Assembly: GCF_020525925.1 (NCBI RefSeq) | Contig: NZ_CP084876.1 | Coordinates: 620,001 to 684,000, forward strand | Direction: 5' to 3' | DNA: 64,000 bases | Origin: Klebsiella quasipneumoniae subsp. quasipneumoniae | Lineage (GTDB): Bacteria > Pseudomonadota > Gammaproteobacteria > Enterobacterales > Enterobacteriaceae | Part shown: piece after piece, positions 57,748-64,000 of the stretch | Numbering within the stretch: position 1 is the first letter of the stretch | Layout: each line of letters starts with the position of its first letter | Notes under the pieces: model-generated | The model's input: the letters and a program-made list of their open reading frames with translations, nothing else | What the model was told of the DNA's origin: nothing | Database searches by the model: none | Program-made: the position numbers and the translations under genes

Positions 57748-58602
57748 ATGGCAAAAAAAGTTTCAAAATGGTTTCGCATCGGCGTCGAAGGCGATACCTG
57801 TGACGGCCGCGTTATCAGCGCGACGGATATTCAGGAAATGGCAGAGACCTTTGACCCCCGCGTCTATGGTTGCCGCATTAACCTCGAACACCTGAAAGGC
57901 ATCCTGCCGGATGGCCCGTTCAGTCGTTACGGCGATGTGGTTGAGCTGAAGTCTGAAAAGATTGACGATGATTCGGTACTGAAAGGCAAGCTGGCGCTGT
58001 TCGCCAAAATCACCCCGACCGATGACCTGATCGCAATGAATAAAAAATTGCAGAAGGTCTACACCTCAATGGAAATTCAGCCGAATTTCGCCAATAGCGG
58101 TAAATGCTACCTGGTCGGCCTCGCCGTGACCGATGACCCGGCCAGCCTAGGCACCGAATACCTCGAATTTTGCCGGGGTGCCAAATTTAACCCCCTCAAC
58201 CGCTTCAAAGCCGAGCCGGGCAACCTGATTTCCGTCGCCACTCTCGCCGAGCTGGAGTTTGAAGACCAGGCGGAAAATGTCTTTACAGCCCTGAGCGACA
58301 AAGTGAAAGCGATCTTCAGCCGCAAACAGGCCAGCGATGACGCCCGTTTTCAGGATGTGCATGAAGCCGTGACGACCGTCAGTGAACATGTGCAGGAAAA
58401 CCTCACTGCCACTGAACAGCGTCTTGCCACGCTGGAAAATGCCTTTGCGACCCTGAAAAAGGACGTCACCACGAAGGCTGACCAGACCAGCCAGGCATTC
58501 AGCCAGTTAAAAACGTCGCTGGATAACACCGAAAGCACCACGCAGCCACGCCGCAAGCTCTCCACCGGTGGCGGTGGCGATGAGCTGCTGACCGACTGCT
58601 AA
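57748..58602 (+). CDS. O: Capsid scaffold and maturation protease (gpO)
   Basis: A 284-residue protein. The N-terminal half is a serine protease with the catalytic triad of P2 gpO in place: D19, H48 (INLEHLKGIL) and S107 (VYTSMEIQPNF). The C-terminal half is a coiled-coil scaffold (VTTVSEHVQENLTATEQRLA). It guides capsid assembly and trims the capsid protein. It is first in the rightward ONML operon. Confidence 0.95.
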   Translation: MAKKVSKWFRIGVEGDTCDGRVISATDIQEMAETFDPRVYGCRINLEHLKGILPDGPFSRYGDVVELKSEKIDDDSVLKGKLALFAKITPTDDLIAMNKKLQKVYTSMEIQPNFANSGKCYLVGLAVTDDPASLGTEYLEFCRGAKFNPLNRFKAEPGNLISVATLAELEFEDQAENVFTALSDKVKAIFSRKQASDDARFQDVHEAVTTVSEHVQENLTATEQRLATLENAFATLKKDVTTKADQTSQAFSQLKTSLDNTESTTQPRRKLSTGGGGDELLTDC

Positions 58603-58675
58603 ACGGTCGTGATTTTATCGCCGGGCGACAGGCTTGCCCGGTCAGACAACCCGATTTAACCCAACAGGAAAGACT

Positions 58676-59734
58676 ATGCGTCAGGAAACCCGTTTTAAAT
58701 TTAATGCCTACCTGTCCCGCGTTGCCGAGCTGAACGGCATCGACCCGGACGACGTGAGTAAAAAATTCTCCGTCGAGCCGTCCGTCACGCAAACCATGAT
58801 GAACACCGTGCAGATGTCCTCGGCCTTTTTGCAGAAAATTAATATCGTGCCGGTGGATGAGCTGAAGGGTGAAAAAATTGGCGTCGGCGTCAATGGCACC
58901 ATCGCCAGCACCACGGACACCAACAGCGGCAAGGAGCGTAAAACCGCCGACTTTACCGCGCTGGAGTCCAAAAAATACGAGTGCGATCAGGTCAACTTTG
59001 ACTTCCACTTCAAATATAAAAAGCTGGATTTGTGGGCGCGCTTCCAGGACTTCCAGCGCCGTATTCGCGATGCCATCATCCAGCGGCAGGCGCTCGATTT
59101 CATCATGGCCGGGTTCAACGGCGTTGAGCGCGCCGAAACCTCTGACCGTGCCACTCATCCGATGTTGCAGGATGTCGCCGTCGGCTGGCCGCAGAAATAC
59201 CGCAATGAAGCGCCGACCCGCGTGATGAGCAAAATCGTCGACGAGGAAGGAAACGTCGTTTCCGCTGTTATCCGCGTGGGTAAAAACGGCGATTACGTTA
59301 ACCTCGATGCGCTGGTCATGGATGCCACCGACAACCTGATTGACGAGATTTATCAGGAAGATTCGGAGCTCGTCGCAATTGTGGGCCGTAAGCTGCTGGC
59401 CGACAAATATTTCCCGATCGTTAACAAAGACCAGCCCAACAGCGAAGCGCTCGCGGCTGACATCATTATCAGCCAGAAACGCATCGGCAACCTGCCCGCC
59501 GTCCGTGTGCCGTACTTCCCGGCGAACGCGATTATGGTGACGCGTCTCGATAACCTGTCCATCTATTTCATGGATGAAAGTCATCGCCGCTCCATTATCG
59601 AAAACCCGAAACTCGACCAGGTGGAAAACTACGAATCGATGAACATCGATTACGTGGTCGAAACCTACGCCGCCGGGTGCTTCATTGAAAATATCAAGCT
59701 GGGCGATTTCTCTGCCGCACAACCGGAGGGCTAA
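58676..59734 (+). CDS. N: Major capsid protein (gpN)
   Basis: A 352-residue protein from the ATG at 58676 (AGGAAAG upstream); an open upstream extension is ignored. The start MRQETRFKFNAYLSRVAELN and core blocks (IVPVDELKGEKIGVGVNGTI, FIMAGFNGVERAETSDRATH) are typical of P2-group capsids with the HK97 fold. It is made as a precursor cut by gpO. Confidence 0.96.
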   Translation: MRQETRFKFNAYLSRVAELNGIDPDDVSKKFSVEPSVTQTMMNTVQMSSAFLQKINIVPVDELKGEKIGVGVNGTIASTTDTNSGKERKTADFTALESKKYECDQVNFDFHFKYKKLDLWARFQDFQRRIRDAIIQRQALDFIMAGFNGVERAETSDRATHPMLQDVAVGWPQKYRNEAPTRVMSKIVDEEGNVVSAVIRVGKNGDYVNLDALVMDATDNLIDEIYQEDSELVAIVGRKLLADKYFPIVNKDQPNSEALAADIIISQKRIGNLPAVRVPYFPANAIMVTRLDNLSIYFMDESHRRSIIENPKLDQVENYESMNIDYVVETYAAGCFIENIKLGDFSAAQPEG

Positions 59735-59737
59735 CCG

Positions 59738-60481
59738 ATGACGAGCCCCGCACGGCGTCACATGATGCGGGTCTCGGCCATTGAAACCGCGCAGCGGGAA
59801 AACAACCCGCTGCGGCATGCCACTGCCTACGAGCAGATGCTGGTTAAGCTGGCCGCAGACCAACGCACGTTAAAAGCCATCTTTGGTAAAGAGCTGAAAG
59901 CCACGAAAAAGCGCGAGCTGCTGCCGTTCTATCTGCCGTGGGTCAGTGGCGTGCTGGAACAGGGCAAAGGCGCACAGGATGACATCGTGATGACCGTCAT
60001 GCTGTGGCGTCTCGATGTCGGCGATATCGGCGGCGCGATGGATATTGCCCGCTACGCGTTTAAGTACGGTCTGACCATGCCAGGCAAACATCGCCGCCCG
60101 CCGCAATACATGTTTACCGAAGAGGTGGCGCTCGCCGCCATGCGCGCCCATGCCGCCGGTGAACCGGTCGTCGTCAGCCAACTGCTCGACACGCTGGCGC
60201 TGACCGCCGCCGCCGATATGCCTGATGAAGTGCGCGCAAAGCTGCACAAAATCACCGGTCAGGTGTTACGGGATAACAAACAGCCCGCCGACGCGCTGGC
60301 CCACCTCAAGCGAGCGATGCAGCTCGATTGTCAGGCAGGCGTAAAAAAAGACATTGAACGGCTTGAGCGTGAGCTGAAGCCCAAACCGGCAACAGTCGTT
60401 AAAGCCCCGGTAAGAGCGCCGCGCGCCGTGAAAACCACGGCACCGGCTAAACGTGGCCGACCGAAAAAGACCGCCGGTTAA
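59738..60481 (+). CDS. M: Terminase small (endonuclease) subunit (gpM)
   Basis: A 247-residue protein. The core (KAIFGKELKATKKRELLPFY, WVSGVLEQGKGAQDDIVMTV) is that of the Phage_term_smal family that cuts cos. The tail is basic and rich in lysine, proline and alanine. It starts 3 bp after N. Confidence 0.94.
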   Translation: MTSPARRHMMRVSAIETAQRENNPLRHATAYEQMLVKLAADQRTLKAIFGKELKATKKRELLPFYLPWVSGVLEQGKGAQDDIVMTVMLWRLDVGDIGGAMDIARYAFKYGLTMPGKHRRPPQYMFTEEVALAAMRAHAAGEPVVVSQLLDTLALTAAADMPDEVRAKLHKITGQVLRDNKQPADALAHLKRAMQLDCQAGVKKDIERLERELKPKPATVVKAPVRAPRAVKTTAPAKRGRPKKTAG

Positions 60482-60577
60482 CAGAATGCGCCCCGCGCCA
60501 GGGCGGCACGCCGGTCGATGAGGGTGTTTTACCTGACCTGAGACCGGCGTCCACCGCCCACCTATTCAGAGGTAGTC

Positions 60578-61084
60578 ATGACGACGCTGATTATTAAAAA
60601 GAACGATGAGCCGCAGCCGGGTGGCGTGGTGGTCATCCCGCCACCTGCCAGCGATGAGCCGGTGATAAAAAATACGTTTTTCTTTCCTGACATCGACCCG
60701 AAACGCGTGCGTGAAGGGATGCGACTTGAGCAGACCGTCGCCCCGGCCCGGCTTCGTGAGGCCATCAAAACCGGCATCGCCGAAACCAATGCCGAGCTGT
60801 TTTTGTGGCGGGAGCAGCAGATTGCCGGGGGTTTTAGCAAGCTTGCCGACGTGCCGGCTGACGATCTCGACGGAGAGAGTGTGCGCGTTTTCTATTACCT
60901 GCGCGCCGTCACCTCAATGGCGACCGCCACGCTCTATGAGCGTTATCGCGGTGTGGATGCCAGCGCCAGAGGTGACAAGAAAGCTGACAGCATCGATACC
61001 ACTGTCGACGAGCTGTGGCGGGACATGCGCTGGGCCGTATCACGCGTCCAGGACAAACCCCGCTGCATCGTGAGCCAAATCTGA
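60578..61084 (+). CDS. L: Head completion/stabilisation protein (gpL)
   Basis: A 168-residue protein of the Phage_GPL family, with FFPDIDPKRVREGMRLEQTV near the start and VRVFYYLRAVTSMATATLYE in the middle. It seals filled heads. Its stop overlaps the start of X by one base. Confidence 0.93.
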   Translation: MTTLIIKKNDEPQPGGVVVIPPPASDEPVIKNTFFFPDIDPKRVREGMRLEQTVAPARLREAIKTGIAETNAELFLWREQQIAGGFSKLADVPADDLDGESVRVFYYLRAVTSMATATLYERYRGVDASARGDKKADSIDTTVDELWRDMRWAVSRVQDKPRCIVSQI

Positions 61085-61287
61085 TGCAGGCCATCGCGCA
61101 ACAGGGCGACACGCTCGACATGATTTGCGCCCGGTATTACGGGCGCACTGAGGGGGTCTTCGAGTCGGTGCTCGCCGCAAATCCGGGGTTAGCCGAGCTC
61201 GGCGCAGTATTGCCGCATGGCACTGTGATCGAGCTGCCTGATGTGAAGTCATCCCCCGTAACAGAAACCATAAACCTCTGGGAGTAA
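61084..61287 (+). CDS. X: Tail protein X with LysM fold
   Basis: A 67-residue protein from ATG 61084, overlapping the L stop. The LysM-like pattern QQGDTLDMICARYYGRTEGV, FESVLAANPGLAELGAVLPH and TVIELPD is clear. It is an essential small tail gene in P2. Confidence 0.92.
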   Translation: MQAIAQQGDTLDMICARYYGRTEGVFESVLAANPGLAELGAVLPHGTVIELPDVKSSPVTETINLWE

Positions 61288-61291
61288 CCAC

Positions 61292-61582
61292 ATGACGGAA
61301 GGGGAAAAAAGCGTCATTTCGCTTTTTATCATCGGCGCGCTGATTGTCGTCGGTAAAGTGCTGGCCGGTGGTGAACCGATCACCGCACGTCTTTTTATTG
61401 GTCGCACGTTGCTGGGTGGCTTTGTTTCGATGGTGGCCGGTGTTGCCCTGGTACAGTTTCCAGACCTGCCAACCGCGGCCGTGTGCGGATTTGGCTCCAT
61501 GCTGGGTATCGCCGGTTATCAGGCGGTAGAGCTTGCTATCCAGCGCAAGATTAAAAAAGGGGAAAACGATGGCAGTCATTAA
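61292..61582 (+). CDS. Y: Holin (P2 gpY family)
   Basis: A 96-residue inner-membrane protein with about three hydrophobic segments (SLFIIGALIVVGKVLAGG, LLGGFVSMVAGVALVQFP, AAVCGFGSMLGIAGYQAVEL) and a charged tail. It times membrane permeabilisation so that the endolysin reaches the wall. It overlaps K by 14 bp. Confidence 0.9.
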   Translation: MTEGEKSVISLFIIGALIVVGKVLAGGEPITARLFIGRTLLGGFVSMVAGVALVQFPDLPTAAVCGFGSMLGIAGYQAVELAIQRKIKKGENDGSH

Positions 61583-62066
61583 GACACATCCCAACGTTGC
61601 GGCATTCCTCGACACGCTGGCGTTTTCGGAAGGGACAGCAACGCATCCGCTGACCCGAAACAACGGTTACGACGTTATCGTCACGGGTATCGATGGCAAG
61701 CCGGAGATTTTTACCGATTATCGCGATCACCCGTTCGCGGGTGGACGCCCGGCGAAGGTCTTCAATCGTCGCGGGGAAAAATCCACGGCATCCGGGCGTT
61801 ACCAGCAGCTTTATCTGTTCTGGCCGCATTATCAGAAACAGCTCGCTTTGCCAGATTTCAGCCCGGTATCACAGGACAGGCTCGCCATTCAGCTTATCCG
61901 CGAGCGTGGTGCGCTGGAAGATTTGCAGCAGGGGCGCATTGAGCGCGCGATTTCCCGCTGTCGCAATATCTGGGCTTCATTGCCGGGTGCCGGATACGGT
62001 CAGCGTGAGCATAGCCTCGACAAGCTGGTCGCAGTGTGGCGCAAGGCCGGAGGGGGAACTGCATGA
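61569..62066 (+). CDS. K: Endolysin (gpK, GH104 lysozyme-like)
   Basis: A 165-residue enzyme from ATG 61569. The pattern VAAFLDTLAFSEGTATHPLT, with its catalytic glutamate, and FTDYRDHPFAGGRPAKVFNR and TASGRYQQLYLFWPHYQKQL are those of the P2/lambda-R-like lytic glycosidases. It overlaps both Y and lysB. Confidence 0.93.
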   Translation: MAVIKTHPNVAAFLDTLAFSEGTATHPLTRNNGYDVIVTGIDGKPEIFTDYRDHPFAGGRPAKVFNRRGEKSTASGRYQQLYLFWPHYQKQLALPDFSPVSQDRLAIQLIRERGALEDLQQGRIERAISRCRNIWASLPGAGYGQREHSLDKLVAVWRKAGGGTA

Positions 62067-62494
62067 AGATAGTGATTCTCCTGCTGGCGCTGGCCTGTGC
62101 GGGTCTGCTGTGGATGAGACACGATAACAGCAATTTGCGCGCCTCATTTGAACGTGCGAACCGGGTCGCCGGTACGCAGAAAACCACGATCACCATGCTG
62201 AAAAATCAGCTCAACGTTGCCGCAGAGCAGTCGCAGCGCAAAGAGCTGGCACAGGTTGCCATGAGGGATAAGCTCACGGCGGCTAACCTGCTGGCCTTTC
62301 GGCGTGAACAAACTATCACGAGGTTACTCAATGAAAATGACGCGTTTCGCCGCTGGTATCGCGCTGATTTACCTGATGCTGTGCGCCGGTTGCACCAGCG
62401 CGCCGCCTGTACCAACGCCGCCGCCGGTGATTGTTTACAACGCCTGCCCGAAGGTCAGTCCCTGCCCGATGCCGGGCAGCGACCCGCTGACTAA
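62063..62494 (+). CDS. lysB: Rz-like spanin inner-membrane subunit (LysB)
   Basis: A 143-residue protein with an N-terminal membrane anchor (MKIVILLLALACAGLLWM), then a long coiled-coil. It overlaps K by 4 bp. With LysC it disrupts the outer membrane at the end of lysis. The lysC frame is largely nested inside its 3' half. Confidence 0.88.
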   Translation: MKIVILLLALACAGLLWMRHDNSNLRASFERANRVAGTQKTTITMLKNQLNVAAEQSQRKELAQVAMRDKLTAANLLAFRREQTITRLLNENDAFRRWYRADLPDAVRRLHQRAACTNAAAGDCLQRLPEGQSLPDAGQRPAD

Positions 62495-62627
62495 TGGCGA
62501 CCTGAGTGCGGATATACGCCAGCTCGAAAACGCCCTGAAAAGCTGCGCAATCCAGGTCGATACGGTTAAACAATGCCAGGATGAAATCGATGTTAAAGCC
62601 CAACAGTCTGCGAAAAGCCTTAACTGA
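62331..62627 (+). CDS. lysC: Rz1-like spanin lipoprotein (LysC)
   Basis: A 98-residue lipoprotein from ATG 62331 in a different frame from lysB. The lipobox is LCAGC (FAAGIALIYLMLCAGC), followed by a proline-rich stretch (TSAPPVPTPPPVIVYNACPK). It is the outer-membrane half of the spanin. It overlaps the start of R. Confidence 0.85.
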   Translation: MKMTRFAAGIALIYLMLCAGCTSAPPVPTPPPVIVYNACPKVSPCPMPGSDPLTNGDLSADIRQLENALKSCAIQVDTVKQCQDEIDVKAQQSAKSLN

Positions 62628-63057
62628 TGCGGTGCCGGTACTGCGTACCAACCCCGATATGCTTCACCTTCGCCTGGACGATGGCAACAATACGGCGACG
62701 CTGGCGCGCTCCCTGTCGTTTGAAAAGCGGTACACGCTTAACATCGTGGTCACGGATTTTACCGACGATATTGACCTGCTGTTTGTGCCGATTATGGCCT
62801 GGTTGCGCGTCAATCAGCCGGACATCATGACAACCGACGAGGGGCGAAAAAAAGGATTTGCCTGGTTCGCTGACATTAATAACGACAGCAGCCTCGATGT
62901 CAGCATCAGCCTGTTGCTGACCGAGCGCACGCTGGTCAATGAGGTCGACGGCGCAATGTACGTTGAGAACATCCCGGAGCCGCCACCGCCGGAGCCGGTG
63001 ACGAGCCCTGTCGAAATGTGGAGTAATGGCGAACTGGTGAGTAAATGGGATGAATGA
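62590..63057 (+). CDS. R: Tail completion protein (gpR)
   Basis: A 155-residue protein from ATG 62590 (MLKPNSLRKALTDAVPVLRT), the same length as P2 R. The core SFEKRYTLNIVVTDFTDDID and tail VEMWSNGELVSKWDE closely match. An in-frame ATG three codons upstream is less likely. Confidence 0.95.
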   Translation: MLKPNSLRKALTDAVPVLRTNPDMLHLRLDDGNNTATLARSLSFEKRYTLNIVVTDFTDDIDLLFVPIMAWLRVNQPDIMTTDEGRKKGFAWFADINNDSSLDVSISLLLTERTLVNEVDGAMYVENIPEPPPPEPVTSPVEMWSNGELVSKWDE

Positions 63058-63505
63058 CTTCAAACCCTTTGAGGACAAGCTCGCCGGATTGATAGCGGCC
63101 CTTTCCCCCGCCGGGCGCCGTCGGATGACAGCCGATATTGCGAAGAAACTGCGCCAGCGGCAACAACAGCGCATTAAATCGCAAAAAGCGCCGGACGGTT
63201 CGCCATTTGCCCCGCGTAAGCGCCCGCCTGTCAGGGCAAAGCAAGGCCGGATTAAGCGCGAGATGTTTGCGAAGCTGCGCACCAATCGCTATATGAAAGC
63301 GAGCGGTAACGACAGCGCGGCGGTGGTGGAATTTACCGGGAAAGTGCAGCGCATCGCCCGCGTGCATCAACTCGGGCTTAAAGATAAACCATCCCCCAAA
63401 AGCGCCACCGTAGAGTACCCGCAGCGCCAGCTACTGGGTTTTGATGATGACTCTATACAATTGATTGAAAAGGAGTTATTAATATTTTTGTCTAAAAACA
63501 AATAA
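63050..63505 (+). CDS. S: Tail completion protein (gpS)
   Basis: A 151-residue protein overlapping R by 8 bp. The start MNDFKPFEDKLAGLIAALSP and core RHRRQ-like basic region, with VVEFTGKVQRIARVHQLGLK, are typical of P2 S. The last ~15 codons become abruptly AT-rich (IEKELLIFLSKNK), matching the cargo gene that follows, so the 3' end may have been replaced when that gene was inserted. Confidence 0.9.
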   Translation: MNDFKPFEDKLAGLIAALSPAGRRRMTADIAKKLRQRQQQRIKSQKAPDGSPFAPRKRPPVRAKQGRIKREMFAKLRTNRYMKASGNDSAAVVEFTGKVQRIARVHQLGLKDKPSPKSATVEYPQRQLLGFDDDSIQLIEKELLIFLSKNK

Positions 63506-63520
63506 TGTGGTGAGTTCGCA

Positions 63521-64000
63521 ATGGATAAGAAATTTAGTTTGCTGAGGCATAAAATAAAAGAATCACAAAGTGCGGTAATGAATAAGGTTATTAGCAACCA
63601 TAAAACTGAAATATGTATTCTTTGTGGTAGCGATAATGAAATTACAAAGGAACACGTGTTGCCTCAATGGTCATTTGAGGGAAGGCCAGAGAAATTCCTG
63701 ATAAATACTAAAAACAATCAGTCGTCTAATTACATAAAGATGACTGTTCCGGCATGCAAGACATGCAACTCTGATTTGCTTGGTGCTTTTGAAGATTATC
63801 TTAAGCGATTTTTATTGGAAAAGGACGGTTCGGAATTAAATAATTATGAAGTGGATTGTATAATATGGTGGTTGCAATATATTGCGTTTAAATTACAGAT
63901 AATGGATTTGCGTTCTCAATTCTTGCGATACAAAGGAGGTGAGTATATCCCTTTTTTATCTAATATCCCTGTGGCAATGTTCTGGGGAGAGATTGATACG
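63521..64000 (+). CDS. HNH-type zinc-finger nuclease-like protein, 3' end outside window
   Basis: An open frame from ATG 63521 to the window end (160 residues seen). A zinc-ribbon HNH arrangement is visible: C32-x2-C35 (EICILCGSDNE), E44-H45 (ITKEHVLPQW), then C79-x2-C82-N83 (VPACKTCNSDLLGAF). The rest is helical, including IIWWLQYIAFKLQIMDLRSQ. It is very AT-rich and stands between S and the expected baseplate gene V, not a core P2 gene. Possible roles are a defence nuclease or phage competition factor. The catalytic activity is inferred from the motif only. Confidence 0.65.
   Translation, partial: MDKKFSLLRHKIKESQSAVMNKVISNHKTEICILCGSDNEITKEHVLPQWSFEGRPEKFLINTKNNQSSNYIKMTVPACKTCNSDLLGAFEDYLKRFLLEKDGSELNNYEVDCIIWWLQYIAFKLQIMDLRSQFLRYKGGEYIPFLSNIPVAMFWGEIDT

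Larger units (their letters stand above)
44506..64000. mobile_element. 186/P2-type prophage, right end outside window
   Basis: From the tRNA-derived attachment site rightwards: cargo nuclease, int, cI, apl, cII, fil, small early genes, replication gene A, SOS box and tum, cargo genes, cos, Q P O N M L X, holin, K, lysB, lysC, R and S, then further cargo. The cI/apl/cII/fil/tum set marks it as 186-type within the P2 group. All visible structural genes are intact. The tail genes V onward and the second attachment site are not in view. Confidence 0.95.

Overview
The window is a Klebsiella chromosome, most likely the K. pneumoniae complex. It carries a complete glycerol/dihydroxyacetone (dha) regulon, an autoinducer-2 (lsr) operon and many GC-rich enterobacterial core genes. 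The backbone follows the E. coli order rlmG - fadH - patA - yqjI - yqjH - ileX (established gene order, from memory). Accessory blocks sit in the gaps, and the chemotaxis gene aer, normally next to patA, is absent.

Layout. 1-1186: a truncated XRE-cupin regulator divergent from a B3/4-domain protein. 1272-4698: rlmG and fadH, convergent, separated by a 24-bp tandem repeat array and a REP element. 4919-13470: lsrK and lsrR, divergent from lsrACDBFG (AI-2 uptake, phosphorylation and degradation). 13541-16747: patA, yqjI and yqjH. 16852-33753: the dha regulon, with ATP-dependent and PTS-dependent dihydroxyacetone kinases, glycerol dehydrogenase, activator DhaR, B12-dependent glycerol dehydratase with its reactivase, 1,3-propanediol dehydrogenase, a cobalamin adenosyltransferase and a glycerol channel. 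Glycerol can thus be oxidised to dihydroxyacetone phosphate, or dehydrated and reduced to 1,3-propanediol to rebalance NADH. 33822-40252: an acid/envelope-stress cluster (hdeB, hdeD, yfdX, evgSA, a second hdeA/hdeB-type gene) in which evgS is cut by one amber codon. 40432-44345: a lower-GC accessory stretch with a metallo-hydrolase, a broken gene fragment and a three-gene set (Fe/2-oxoglutarate dioxygenase, TSUP permease, GNAT acetyltransferase).

44506-64000 (continuing past the end): a 186/P2-type prophage integrated in the 3' end of a tRNA-Ile(CAU) gene. It has int-cI, apl, cII, fil, replication gene A, an SOS-controlled tum, the cos site, and head, lysis and tail genes as far as S. At least three places hold AT-rich cargo that is not phage core: a PD-(D/E)XK-like nuclease between the attachment site and int; three unknown genes (two encoding membrane proteins) between tum and cos; and an HNH-type protein after gene S.

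The most noteworthy observations are: (i) the three cargo loci, which are candidate anti-phage systems; (ii) a paired 15-bp palindrome with the GTTYC-N5-GRAAC pattern and 31-32 bp centre spacing, upstream of dhaK, dhaD and dhaB, placed with mirror symmetry in the dhaK/dhaD gap and a candidate DhaR operator; (iii) the dioxygenase-permease-acetyltransferase set; and (iv) a 28-bp perfect palindrome sharing its core with a site in the evgA/hdeB-like gap. All assignments were made by reading the sequence; no database search or computation was run.
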